Source: Cytophagales bacterium (GTDB lineage: Bacteria > Bacteroidota > Bacteroidia > Cytophagales > CCMP332). From it: a stretch of 64,000 nt of DNA. Below, in pieces: positions 1 through 7,608 of the stretch. The notes beneath the pieces were generated by a model. The model searched no databases, had not been told where the DNA came from, and saw only the letters and a list, made by a program, of their open reading frames with translations. Made by a program: the position numbers and the translations under genes. Every line of letters starts with the position of its first letter. Positions within the stretch are counted from its first letter, which is position 1. Where the stretch lies: NCBI GenBank assembly GCA_028279065.1, contig JANQSY010000135.1:1-64000 (forward strand). Direction: 5' to 3'.

Positions 1-169
1 GAATAGGATTTCCATTCTTATCCTGGGCTCTTTTTAAATACCAGGATTCTGCCCACCCTTTTTGCCCAAGGTATCCCTTCTTTACCTGTTGATGAAGCCC
101 ATAAATGGTTGAAGTGGACCTAAACCTTTTCATGAGCTTGATGAGGCCTATTTTTAAGCCTTCAAACAT
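1..169 (-). CDS. Partial CDS, N-terminal 56 codons, unknown
   Basis: An open frame starts at ATG (complement of 167-169) and runs off the left edge, so only the N-terminus is visible. The start reads MFEGLKIGLIKLMKRFRS and is basic and amphipathic. It is followed by a Trp-rich stretch (GWAESWYLKRAQ) and a DKNGNPIP motif at the edge. A lead-in of this kind, ending in D-x-x-GNP-x-P, resembles N-termini of some Bacteroidota SAM-dependent methyltransferases. That is only a memory-based resemblance, and no catalytic motif lies in the window. It begins 2 bp beyond the stop of the next gene (172-660), so the two are probably cotranscribed. Confidence 0.5.
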   Translation of the reverse strand, partial: MFEGLKIGLIKLMKRFRSTSTIYGLHQQVKKGYLGQKGWAESWYLKRAQDKNGNPI

Positions 170-171
170 GT

Positions 172-660
172 TTAAACAAAGTTTTTTGATTTCAAGATAG
201 GCAATTCGAAATGAGCGGCAAGTTCCCGCCCTGCCTGGTCAGCTTGAGCCATGGTCTTGAAACGCTTGAAATCAAATAGTTGTTCTTTCGGATCCCGGGT
301 AAAGCCAATAAAATAACCTGTATCCTTGACGTTCATCTTGACATTCGGGAGTGAATAGAGGTTATAGTTTGCGGTTCTCTTTGCCATAAAAACATGGTTC
401 ATTTCCGAAATAGGAAACCAATCTCCCAAATAGATCAATGGAAACCCCCTATAAGGTTTTATCTGCCCCTTTTCCATGTCTAGGATCATGCCCCGTTGGT
501 ACAAAAATGCGGTAGCTCCAAGGATTGGGATGATGATGGCAATACTGTTGAGGATGGTTGCAAGAGCTCCAAAAGCTATGAAGAACAGACCGGCTACCCT
601 GACCGCTGAAGGAAGCCGATATGTGACGGTGGTTATTCGTTTTTTCTTAGTAAGATCCAT
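172..660 (-). CDS. Hypothetical two-TM membrane protein
   Basis: A protein of about 162 residues that I do not recognise. The longest frame opens at a TTG at 669, but an ATG three codons in (660) is preferred. After a basic N-terminus (MDLTKKKR) comes one long hydrophobic block of about 35 residues (VAGLFFIAFGALATILNS onward), long enough for two membrane passes joined by a tight turn. The rest is soluble and contains a short PH-like beta pattern (GQIKPYRGFPLIYLGDW). The topology suggests a small inner-membrane protein with a cytoplasmic C-terminal domain. It sits 2 bp upstream of the truncated gene at the window edge and is probably in the same transcript. The function cannot be assigned. 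Confidence 0.7.
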   Translation of the reverse strand: MDLTKKKRITTVTYRLPSAVRVAGLFFIAFGALATILNSIAIIIPILGATAFLYQRGMILDMEKGQIKPYRGFPLIYLGDWFPISEMNHVFMAKRTANYNLYSLPNVKMNVKDTGYFIGFTRDPKEQLFDFKRFKTMAQADQAGRELAAHFELPILKSKNFV

Positions 661-691
661 ATTGTTCAATACGGAAATTTACCAAGAATGA

Positions 692-1540
692 TCACCATTC
701 AGTACTAAGGGTGATTGAGAAGCTTGGAGCCTTGGCAACCAGATTTCCAAATCCTCGCCCAGTGGCTAACCAGATCCTGTAATTTTTGTAAGGTTTCACG
801 CTGAGTTTAAAATACCAGGCAAGGAATTCGATATTATCTATGTAGAGACCCGTAAATGTACTGTTTCCATCATTATGGGTTCCGTCAGAGAGGTTTCTTT
901 GGAGTTCCAATCCACCCATGAATAAGAAAAGGTTTTTGAGAAAGTTTATACCGCCATACGCTGTTGTATATGACTGGGTGCTGTAGTTGTTCGTTCTGAA
1001 ATTGACGCCGGTTTCCGCTGCGGCAAACCATAACCTCCTTCCATGACCAATCCCAAGGTAGGGGGCGAAGGTCCAGGCATCGAATCCTGTTCTTAGGCCT
1101 GTTGATTCTTCATAGGTACTGGTATTTGCGTCCACCCTTAGTTTGGCGGTGGCAGACCAATAGTCCTTTTTCCAAATGTTGTAGATGCCGTTCAATCGGA
1201 TATTCCCTACTCCGATGAGTTCACCCTGTTCAGGGGTTTGAATGAAAGAAACGAACTCCGGATTCACTTCACCTGTTTTAACCCACTTTACAGGGATCTC
1301 AGCAGAGATGGTTAATTTATTTGTAATGCCATATTCAGCATAGATGGGTATGGTTTGGTCTGAAACCTCCAATGGAAGAGGTATCTGGTCAAGATCATCG
1401 ATCTCACCAGCATATAAGGCATTATAGGTGATAATGGAATATCCTGCCTGAACATACCCATGTTTTTGTTGTCTCGTCCAGGATTGGGCCTGAGCTACAG
1501 TGACGGCAAGGAGGAATAGAATAGAAAGCTTAAACCTCAA
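692..1540 (-). CDS. Outer-membrane beta-barrel protein (channel/transporter-like)
   Basis: A 282-residue protein with a clear signal peptide (hydrophobic core LSILFLLAVTVAQA, cleavage after AQA). The rest alternates polar and hydrophobic residues and has many aromatics, as expected of outer-membrane beta strands, and it ends in the aromatic-terminated strand ITLSTEW. The motif YAEYGITNKLTISAEIPVKW is the kind of girdle seen in the phenol-degradation meta-pathway/XagA-like outer-membrane family. The start is TTG: there is no upstream in-frame ATG, and the signal peptide begins exactly there. It probably forms a monomeric channel in the outer membrane, with unknown substrate. It stands alone, with gaps on both sides. 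Confidence 0.75.
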   Translation of the reverse strand: MRFKLSILFLLAVTVAQAQSWTRQQKHGYVQAGYSIITYNALYAGEIDDLDQIPLPLEVSDQTIPIYAEYGITNKLTISAEIPVKWVKTGEVNPEFVSFIQTPEQGELIGVGNIRLNGIYNIWKKDYWSATAKLRVDANTSTYEESTGLRTGFDAWTFAPYLGIGHGRRLWFAAAETGVNFRTNNYSTQSYTTAYGGINFLKNLFLFMGGLELQRNLSDGTHNDGNSTFTGLYIDNIEFLAWYFKLSVKPYKNYRIWLATGRGFGNLVAKAPSFSITLSTEW

Positions 1541-1634
1541 GGCAATTTATTTGCTAATAAATGGATGTCCTAAAAAAGGGGATGTTCAAAATATGACAAT
1601 AAAAGAGATTGCTTAAAGGGTTTTTTTCTTAGCC

Positions 1635-2093
1635 TTATTTTTTGGTTGCCTTCCATTTGCTGTACTCAACCAGGCTCTGGAATTTTGATGTCAATATCTT
1701 GATCTCCTCGGTTTCGTACTCTTTGAATTCGATCTTTCCTTCAATCCCATCCCGTTTCCAGGTGATGGTTTTTGTCACCAGGTCCTCTGCTTCCATTTTG
1801 TAGGATCTTTTTCTATTCTCAAGATTTGCCTCCTTGGCATAGTTCCAAAGTTTTGTTATCTCCTCCTTACTGACTTTGGTCTTGTACTTAATTGGGTGCA
1901 TTTGGTCCAATTTATGATAGCTCGCGTGCCCATTCTCATATACCTGAATGTAGAAGCTTTTGCAGGGTCCATTGCATCCCGGATCCCTTAATGCTATCCA
2001 CTCATAGGTGTTTTTCTCCGATTCGGACAAAAGGAATTGATCTGTCCCGATCAACCAGGACAAAATCAGGATCATAATTGGAATGAAATGCAT
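1635..2093 (-). CDS. DUF6438-like secreted/anchored protein
   Basis: A protein of about 152 residues with an N-terminal hydrophobic segment (MHFIPIMILILSWLIG), either an uncleaved anchor or a signal peptide. The core begins with ALRDPGCNGPCKSFYIQVYE, a beta strand followed by C-x3-C and an aromatic strand followed by NG. That is the hallmark arrangement of DUF6438 proteins (short Cys-containing beta-hairpin domain, mostly Bacteroidota). The second half is Lys/Glu-rich and helical, ending WKATKK. The family has no known biochemical role. A strong hairpin terminator lies just upstream (2160-2196), so its promoter must sit in the 60 bp before the ATG, or it depends on read-through. Confidence 0.65.
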   Translation of the reverse strand: MHFIPIMILILSWLIGTDQFLLSESEKNTYEWIALRDPGCNGPCKSFYIQVYENGHASYHKLDQMHPIKYKTKVSKEEITKLWNYAKEANLENRKRSYKMEAEDLVTKTITWKRDGIEGKIEFKEYETEEIKILTSKFQSLVEYSKWKATKK

Positions 2094-2159
2094 CTGATTC
2101 TATTTTAATTCTTGTCCTAGAGAGGACTTACTAAAGTTACTGCGGCATAGCCCGAATAT

Positions 2160-2196
2160 AAAAAAACCCAGAAGTAGATTAAAAATCACTTCTGGG
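2160..2196 (-). terminator. Intrinsic terminator (minus strand)
   Basis: A 9-bp perfect stem (CCCAGAAGT at 2167-2175 with ACTTCTGGG at 2188-2196) followed on the minus strand by seven T (2160-2166). It is the second terminator-like hairpin downstream of the DUF4397 gene and lies immediately ahead of the gene at 1635-2093. Confidence 0.8.
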
Positions 2197-2278
2197 CAGA
2201 TCGGGAGGAAATATCGAAAACCAAATAATTTGACCTGGCGTCGCCTGTGGTCAAAAAATATTTCCATAAAATGGAAAC
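2197..2278 (-). other. Structured intergenic segment between two terminators
   Basis: Between two minus-strand terminators sits an 82-bp segment with two more inverted repeats. One is TTGACC/GGTCAA with an inner GGCG/CGCC at 2230-2254. The other is TTTCCAT/ATGGAAA around 2260-2276. No ORF of useful length is present. It could be a short noncoding RNA ending at the 2160-2196 terminator, or repeat-type intergenic structure. Confidence 0.4.
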
Positions 2279-2308
2279 AAAAAAACCCCTCAGCCGAAAC
2301 CAAGGGGT
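2279..2308 (-). terminator. Intrinsic terminator of the DUF4397 gene
   Basis: ACCCCT (2285-2290) pairs with AGGGGT (2303-2308); reading on the minus strand the stem is followed by seven T at 2279-2285. It lies 36 bp after the stop codon of the 2345-4042 gene. Between stop and stem there is also a small GGGGC-UUCG-GTCCC tetraloop hairpin at about 2318-2331. Confidence 0.75.
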
Positions 2309-2344
2309 CATCGGGACCGAAGCCCCTACCAAACCAAAGCAGTT

Positions 2345-4042
2345 CTAGTCTAGCTTCACAAATCTTTGGTTGATAGCTCCTTTTTCATTGGCCAATCTTA
2401 GGATATAAGAACCCTTTTGGAGTCCGGCCATTGGAACTTGAAGAGATTGTACACCGGTGTTCAGATCCAATGCTCTTTCCTCTACTTTGCGTCCGGTTAG
2501 ATCGAAGATCTCCATTTGAAGATCCACCCTGTCCATAACTTCCAGATCGATGTTCAGTTGATCGCTCACCGGATTCGGGTAAATATTGAAACTTTTCACT
2601 TCGTTGATCTCAAGTCCGGTAACAACCGGAAGTGCGATCAGGGATCCACCGCTTGGAAGAGCTACAAATAATCCGAAAGCATCCCCATTGCTGTTCTGGC
2701 TGGGATCTAGGAATCCGCTTGCTACTACTACAAGAGCGGAATCATCCAAACTCAATGTAGACAATGGGGCGCTGAAAGTTGCAACTAGGGTAGTTCCTGA
2801 TGCATCATAGATCTCAAGGGTAAGGTCGGCTGTGCCTACCTCAAGGTAGTCAGCATTGTACTCACCATAAGAAATATCATCCACAATGGTTCCAACTCCG
2901 ACTGCCACCACATCCACTGGTGGAGCATCGGTAGAACCATGCATTACCAGGATATCCGTATTTCCACTTTGAGAAGCTTCTTCTCTTCCTGTAGCGAAAA
3001 TGTTAAGTCCGAATGCAGGGCTTGGGTTGTAACCGGTTGCGCTTACGATTCCATTAGCCGTTACCACATACTTTTCGTTTGCTGCTAATACAAGGTCAAA
3101 GCTTGTGATGGTATCAGCTACACTCATACTGTTTGCTGGAGCTATACCGATATTGATTCCTACCTCAGCGGGAGCATCAATAAAAGGGGAAGCAGTTCTG
3201 AAATCGAAGTCATCGATCAGCATCCCACCGTTCAGGTAAATATCTACGGTTGAAGCTGCAGCATCTGCACTGTTGTGGATCACCTGAACTCTTGCCGTAG
3301 AACTTGGAAGCTCAATAAGATTTCCACCGCTAGGCAATGCCACCCAAAGACCAAAGGCCGGTCCGGATGAATTTTGAGATGGATCAAGGAATCCACTGGC
3401 TACTACGACCAGGGCTGAATCAGCCAAACCAAGGGTTTGTAGTGGAGCCTGGAACGAAGCTACAACCACAGACCCTGTGCTATCCGTGATATTCAGAGTG
3501 TAGTCAGCATTAGCTAATTCAAGGTATCCCTGGAAATCACCGTACTCAAGGTTATCGACTATGGTTCCAGCTCCGGGAACCTGAACATCCACTGCCGGGG
3601 CATCGGTTGAGCCATGGCATACCAGAACATCAGTCTCGCCAGCTTGATTTGAATTTTCACGGCCCATGGCGTAAACATCCAAGCCGAAAGCCGGAGACGG
3701 ATTGTAGCCAGTTGAAGAAACAATTCCGTTTGCAACAACAACGTAGGTTTCATTTGCCATAAGCATGACATCAAACCCTACTATGGTGTCATTTACGGAT
3801 GTACTGTTGGATGGAGCTATTCCGACCTTAAAGGTCACCCCAGCGGGAGCGTCTATAAAAGACGTAGCAGTCCTAAATGCAAAGTCGTCGAACAACAAGG
3901 CTGTATCCAGATACACGTCAACAAGAGAAGCTGCCGCATCGGCGCTGTTATGTATCACTTGCAATCGTGCCGTCTGCTGAGCCTGGGCGTTGATCCCCAA
4001 AAACATTGCGAAGGCCAATACTAATAGTGAATTTATCTTCAT
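2345..4042 (-). CDS. Tandem DUF4397 surface protein, T9SS type A tail
   Basis: A 565-residue secreted protein. Residues 1-21 are a signal peptide (LLVLAFAMFLGINAQAQ). Two DUF4397 domains follow in tandem, at about 25-240 and 250-465. Each starts ARLQVIHNSADAAAS or ARVQVIHNSADAAAS and contains the repeated signatures MHGSTDAPPVDV and DSALVVVASGFLDPSQNS. The two copies are strongly alike, which indicates internal duplication. The last 80 residues (FNIYPNPVSDQLNID to YILRLANEKG) form a type A T9SS sorting domain, so the product should cross the outer membrane through the type IX system and be surface-attached or released. DUF4397 proteins are extracellular and functionally unassigned. It is a single-gene unit with its own terminator. 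Confidence 0.9.
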   Translation of the reverse strand: MKINSLLVLAFAMFLGINAQAQQTARLQVIHNSADAAASLVDVYLDTALLFDDFAFRTATSFIDAPAGVTFKVGIAPSNSTSVNDTIVGFDVMLMANETYVVVANGIVSSTGYNPSPAFGLDVYAMGRENSNQAGETDVLVCHGSTDAPAVDVQVPGAGTIVDNLEYGDFQGYLELANADYTLNITDSTGSVVVASFQAPLQTLGLADSALVVVASGFLDPSQNSSGPAFGLWVALPSGGNLIELPSSTARVQVIHNSADAAASTVDIYLNGGMLIDDFDFRTASPFIDAPAEVGINIGIAPANSMSVADTITSFDLVLAANEKYVVTANGIVSATGYNPSPAFGLNIFATGREEASQSGNTDILVMHGSTDAPPVDVVAVGVGTIVDDISYGEYNADYLEVGTADLTLEIYDASGTTLVATFSAPLSTLSLDDSALVVVASGFLDPSQNSNGDAFGLFVALPSGGSLIALPVVTGLEINEVKSFNIYPNPVSDQLNIDLEVMDRVDLQMEIFDLTGRKVEERALDLNTGVQSLQVPMAGLQKGSYILRLANEKGAINQRFVKLD

Positions 4043-4089
4043 GATTATTGATTTTAATTTGGTTCAACTCAATAACATGGAGGTAAAAT

Positions 4090-4105
4090 ATTTGTTTAAA
4101 CAAAT
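4090..4105. promoter_or_regulatory. 16-bp perfect palindrome upstream of DUF4397 gene
   Basis: ATTTGTTTAAACAAAT at 4090-4105 is perfectly self-complementary and lies 48 bp upstream of the minus-strand start at 4042, in the promoter region. It could be an operator for a dimeric regulator. No regulator is identifiable nearby, and AT-rich palindromes arise easily by chance. Confidence 0.3.
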
Positions 4106-4170
4106 TTCAAAAAAGTTAAACAAAATTTTTTATAGTTCTGATAAACAGTGGTTTATATTCTCAAAAAAAA

Positions 4171-4911
4171 TCAAGAAATTGGGATAAGATCTTCCTCCCA
4201 TGTCTCGAGGGAGGAATCCTTCAGGTCGTGGACAATATTCTTAAGAGAGTTCACCGACTTTTGAGCCTCCCCCTTGGGATTTTCTATTGGATCCCAGTTT
4301 GGACTTCCCTCTCCATCATGGTTGACAATGATATGATCAAACAAATGCGCATAGCTCATTTCTTTGAATGCGCTCGAAGCCCGTACCTCAAGATCAGCCT
4401 TTATATCTACATCAATCCCGTCAAAGATCTTCTTTGCCCTCTGGAATTGCTTGCCTATCATTTCATTCCTGACCTCTAGCTCCAGATCCTTACTCTGGTC
4501 CTTTTTTATCTCCTTGATCTCCTCCCTCGAAAATGGGGAAATGAATACGCTCTTAATCCTTAGCCCCCAGCCTTCCTTGTTTTGGATCAACCAGGAAGCA
4601 ATGACCGGGTTCCCCTCGTATATGCCCCTTGTTTCATTAAGCCTTCGTAATTCTTCAAAAGGAACTCCAATGGTATCCCTCCTGACTTGGAAAGCCTTTA
4701 GAATGCCTTTTTCTTCCAATGCAAGGATCTCATCGCGGCTTCTGAAATGATAATCAACTCCATCTTCTTCTCCTTTCCTTGGAACTCGACTGTGGAATAC
4801 GGTCATTCCACCCGAACTGAACATATCAGGATCGCTTGCCTGACAAGCTCTCAATAATGGTGTTTTTCCTACACAGGAGGGTCCTGCGATTATCAATAGA
4901 TCTGCTTGCAT
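4171..4911 (-). CDS. Guanylate-kinase-like P-loop protein
   Basis: A 246-residue protein from the ATG at 4911. An ATG 18 bp further upstream lies inside a terminator stem and is rejected. The Walker A loop is GPSCVGKT at residues 10-17, where canonical guanylate kinase has GPSGxGKST. The GMP-binding block is retained (SRVPRKGEEDGVDYHF), but the downstream YGTS-type nucleotide motif is replaced by TIGVPFEEL. The C-terminal half diverges and is longer than the roughly 200 residues of Gmk, with a charged helical stretch. It is therefore more likely a paralogue acting on another nucleotide or substrate than the essential Gmk. Its start codon follows directly on the U-tract of the fasciclin gene's terminator. 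Confidence 0.65.
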   Translation of the reverse strand: MQADLLIIAGPSCVGKTPLLRACQASDPDMFSSGGMTVFHSRVPRKGEEDGVDYHFRSRDEILALEEKGILKAFQVRRDTIGVPFEELRRLNETRGIYEGNPVIASWLIQNKEGWGLRIKSVFISPFSREEIKEIKKDQSKDLELEVRNEMIGKQFQRAKKIFDGIDVDIKADLEVRASSAFKEMSYAHLFDHIIVNHDGEGSPNWDPIENPKGEAQKSVNSLKNIVHDLKDSSLETWEEDLIPIS

Positions 4912-4953
4912 AAAAAAAAGCCCCGCCATGGAAAGATATCCATTTTGGCGGGG
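4912..4953 (-). terminator. Strong terminator abutting a start codon
   Basis: CCCCGCCA (4921-4928) pairs with TGGCGGGG (4946-4953), with further pairing possible in the loop, followed on the minus strand by eight T at 4912-4919. It should end the fasciclin transcript. The next base after the U-tract is the A of the ATG at 4911, so any transcript of the kinase-like gene starting upstream must pass this hairpin. Confidence 0.85.
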
Positions 4954-4976
4954 TAATAGTGGATTTTAAACTCTAA

Positions 4977-5543
4977 CTATTCTTCCTGGGGCAAAATGAT
5001 CGCGTCCACCACGTGAACAATTCCATTTGATGCTCTTACCGATCCAAGGATCTTGGCTCCTCCTGCCCACACATCTTCCCCTTCAACCTTCATGGTTATA
5101 TTGCCCCCATCCGCTACCCAAAGTGATTGGCCATCTGTGAATTGATCCTTTGTAAAGACCGAGGTTGTAACGTGGTGCTTAAGTATTCCACTCAGGGTAC
5201 TTTGATTTTCTGGTTTTAGAAGGTTCTCCACCGTTCCTTCAGGAAGGGCTTTGAATGCGTCATCGACAGGTGCAAAAACCGTAAATGGCCCCGCATTTGT
5301 AAGTGAATTTGCAAGACCCGCTGCTTGCACGGCTTTTACAAGGTAGGTATGATCTGGAGATCCAAGGGCTACCTTTAGGATGTCCATTTGGGATTCATCA
5401 TCCTGAACAGCGGATTGGCCCGCACCTCCGGAGATCTCTTCAATTTCTCCTCCGGACGATTCGTTTCCTGAAGGGGCATTGCATGCGACAAAGGCAAAAA
5501 GGAATAACAAGGAAACTAGTAGGGGAAAGGCTTTATTCTTCAT
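4977..5543 (-). CDS. Fasciclin-domain lipoprotein
   Basis: About 188 residues from the ATG at 5543; the longer frame to 5597 lacks a signal at its N-terminus. A lipoprotein signal peptide (FPLLVSLLFLFAFVAC) puts the acylated Cys at about residue 21. After an acidic Gly/Ser linker there is a single fasciclin (FAS1) domain with the diagnostic TVFAPVDDAFKALPEGTVE and the second conserved strand GIVHVVDAIILPQE. FAS1 domains mediate cell-surface adhesion, and here the protein is probably anchored in the outer membrane. It is 23 bp before a strong terminator, so it is the last gene of its transcript. Confidence 0.88.
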   Translation of the reverse strand: MKNKAFPLLVSLLFLFAFVACNAPSGNESSGGEIEEISGGAGQSAVQDDESQMDILKVALGSPDHTYLVKAVQAAGLANSLTNAGPFTVFAPVDDAFKALPEGTVENLLKPENQSTLSGILKHHVTTSVFTKDQFTDGQSLWVADGGNITMKVEGEDVWAGGAKILGSVRASNGIVHVVDAIILPQEE

Positions 5544-5638
5544 GGTAAACGGTTTTATTGAGTTCGCCAAAATCCCTTTAGCCGTGGTTTTGGGCAATGA
5601 GTTGAATCAGGTTTTAAATTGATAATTAGCAAACCGTC

Positions 5639-6217
5639 CTAAGGGCAGGCAAACCGAACAATATTTACGCGAGTAAAAAGTGTATCGAGGCAGTTCCTAT
5701 CCTGGTGGTATTCGATATTCCCTACCACTCTAAGCATTTCGATACACACACTATCTCCCGGCCCACATGAAGTCCAATTATTTACTGTCCAGAACATTGA
5801 ATTTCCTCTTGCTCTATGGGGTCCAAACGTTCCCATGCAGGGAGAAATAAAACCCGGATGATTCCTATTGCAATCCGCATTGACATAGATCTTAAGGATC
5901 AAAGGAATATTTATCCCCTGAGGATAAAATCCCGCATATCCAGAATGAAGAGGGTAAAGACTCGACAGCCCCAGTGCCGCAGCATTGTAATCCTTGCCAC
6001 CAAAAGAAAAGTATGCTGAAGTGTCCATGACCTCCCCACCCAGTGCTTCGGCAAGATCCTGGGATCGATCGGACAGGTAGGTCAATTGGTTAAGCTCCTC
6101 ATTAAAAACCCCAATCAGTTCTGGGCCTTTCCTGTTCTTTTCTTTGATTTTCTTTTTACATGCCCCTCCGAAAAGAAAGGCGAGTATGATCAGATATTGG
6201 ATTGCTCTGGTATTCAT
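5639..6217 (-). CDS. Hypothetical lipoprotein
   Basis: 192 residues with a lipobox (YLIILAFLFGGAC) followed by a Lys-rich stretch, so a lipid-anchored envelope protein. The mature part has six Cys (several in the second half: NADCNRNH, ISPCMGTF, WTSCGPGDSVC, RNCLDT, RFACP), suggesting disulfides in the periplasm or outside the cell. I do not recognise the family. The start overlaps the stop of the pterin dehydratase gene by 4 bp (ATGA), so the two are translationally coupled, although no functional link between them is evident. Confidence 0.75.
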   Translation of the reverse strand: MNTRAIQYLIILAFLFGGACKKKIKEKNRKGPELIGVFNEELNQLTYLSDRSQDLAEALGGEVMDTSAYFSFGGKDYNAAALGLSSLYPLHSGYAGFYPQGINIPLILKIYVNADCNRNHPGFISPCMGTFGPHRARGNSMFWTVNNWTSCGPGDSVCIEMLRVVGNIEYHQDRNCLDTLFTRVNIVRFACP

Positions 6218-6459
6218 AATTGCTGGAATATTTTATCGATATTACTTGCAAGGTCATGGTCCTTCTGAGTGATCCTTCCTTCAGAATGCGTCATCAGGTT
6301 TAGCCTCACCTTATTGTAGGAATGCAAAAAAATGTCGGGGTGATGATCTGCATCCTCTGCGATCTTGGCTATCTGATTTACAAAATCAACTGCCCCCATA
6401 AAATCCTTAAGCAGAAATTCTTTCTCTAACTGCCCATTTTTCTCCGGCCAGTTTTCCAT
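6214..6459 (-). CDS. Pterin-4a-carbinolamine dehydratase
   Basis: An 81-residue protein of the PCD/DCoH family, which dehydrates 4a-hydroxytetrahydrobiopterin to quinonoid dihydropterin and so regenerates the cofactor of aromatic amino-acid hydroxylases. The active-site signature EDADHHPDIF (His39, His40, Pro41) is intact, as are Thr57-His58 in LMTHSEG and the closing ITQKDHDLASNID. Length and motif spacing are normal for the family. It is cotranscribed with the lipoprotein downstream and lies 33 bp after the PqqB-like gene. A phenylalanine hydroxylase partner is not in the window. Confidence 0.9.
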   Translation of the reverse strand: MENWPEKNGQLEKEFLLKDFMGAVDFVNQIAKIAEDADHHPDIFLHSYNKVRLNLMTHSEGRITQKDHDLASNIDKIFQQL

Positions 6460-6492
6460 AGCTACATAGTTTTCTTTTAAAAATAAGACCTT

Positions 6493-7452
6493 TTAGAGAA
6501 GCGGATATGTTTTTCCCTCCCTTGCAATTCCAAACCCAGATCCCTCAACCGCCTTTGTTTCCTTACTTTCCTTAAAGATAAGAGGATTTGTATGGTTGAA
6601 ATGGATGAATTGCACCCTTCTTTTTTGATCTTCTTCCAATCCCTTGAATTGTTCCATACTTTCAATTATTGTGGGATGCGGAATTTCAGAAATGTCCCTT
6701 CCCGGAAGTTCTTCAGAGGAGTAAAAGGTGCCATCCAGGAATGCCCACCTTGAATCCTTGATCCATGTGCTTATCGAGTTCTCCCATTTTTCCCATTTGT
6801 CGATATCCGGAATGAAAAGCGCTTTCTCTTCTGGGCCCAATATTTGAAATCCAACTGTTTCAGAATATTCATCCCTATGAGGTACCAGTAAAGGCACTAC
6901 TGAAAAGTTACTGTCTAATGTAATTTTCTGATTCTCCGTTATCTCAATTAGTTCGATGTTTTTCCTTTTTACCAATTGATCCCATGGACCAGATCCTGTT
7001 AGGAATTTTTTCATTCTTGGCATTACGAAGACCGGGATACCTTGGGCATCCAATGCTTCCTTTCCCAATTCCATTAATCCTGTATAGTGACCAATGTGGG
7101 CGTGTGTAAGTAGTATCCCTTCCGGAAGCTTAAAATTGTTCCCGCCGAGGTATTCATTACAGAGCTTTAATTGCTCCTTTATATCAGGAGTAGCATCGAA
7201 CAACCAATATTTATCCTTTTTCTCTGAAAAAAGAGCTATACAGCATACCATTTCCCCTGGTTTCTTGCCCTCCCAATAAGCGTTGCAGCATTTTTTTTCA
7301 CAAGCTATTTGAGGATAGCCGGCATCCTGGGCAATCCCAAGCACGAGCAAGGTTCCCCCGTTTCCATCTGTTTCCTTTTGAAATCCTTTGAAACCTTCTA
7401 AGAAAACCATTATTGTGATGAGAATGAGGCTTGTGATTTGTGCTCTAACCAT
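6493..7452 (-). CDS. PqqB-like metallo-beta-lactamase-fold hydrolase
   Basis: 319 residues with a hydrophobic N-terminus (ITSLILITIMVFLEGF) that could be a signal peptide. The core begins LVLGIAQDAGYPQIACEKKCC, matching the PqqB pattern of a Gly-Ile strand, PQ and Cys pairs that bind a structural zinc. The metal motif is THAHIGHYTGL, and further His ligands occur in VPHRDEY and IHFNHTNPL. PqqB proteins belong to the MBL fold. In Bacteroidota such homologues often occur without any pqq genes, as here, so involvement in PQQ synthesis should not be assumed. A plausible role is that of a periplasmic metallohydrolase. It is first in an operon with the pterin dehydratase. Confidence 0.78.
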   Translation of the reverse strand: MVRAQITSLILITIMVFLEGFKGFQKETDGNGGTLLVLGIAQDAGYPQIACEKKCCNAYWEGKKPGEMVCCIALFSEKKDKYWLFDATPDIKEQLKLCNEYLGGNNFKLPEGILLTHAHIGHYTGLMELGKEALDAQGIPVFVMPRMKKFLTGSGPWDQLVKRKNIELIEITENQKITLDSNFSVVPLLVPHRDEYSETVGFQILGPEEKALFIPDIDKWEKWENSISTWIKDSRWAFLDGTFYSSEELPGRDISEIPHPTIIESMEQFKGLEEDQKRRVQFIHFNHTNPLIFKESKETKAVEGSGFGIAREGKTYPLL

Positions 7453-7608
7453 TTTTAAGGATTGATATCATTGATTTTTGAGTTGGAATGCCTCCCTAAG
7501 ATATTGAAGATTAAGCCCTTGTTAATTTGTGAAAAATTATCTTCTCATTCTTCAATTTTTTATTTTCTTCACGGTCGATTTAAGGATTCTTCCTAACAAT
7601 TAAAAACC

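Noticed and set aside
4912-4929. Upstream ATG of the kinase-like gene at 4929
   Set aside because: It lies in the stem of the fasciclin terminator; the shorter start at 4911 fits the family's N-terminus.
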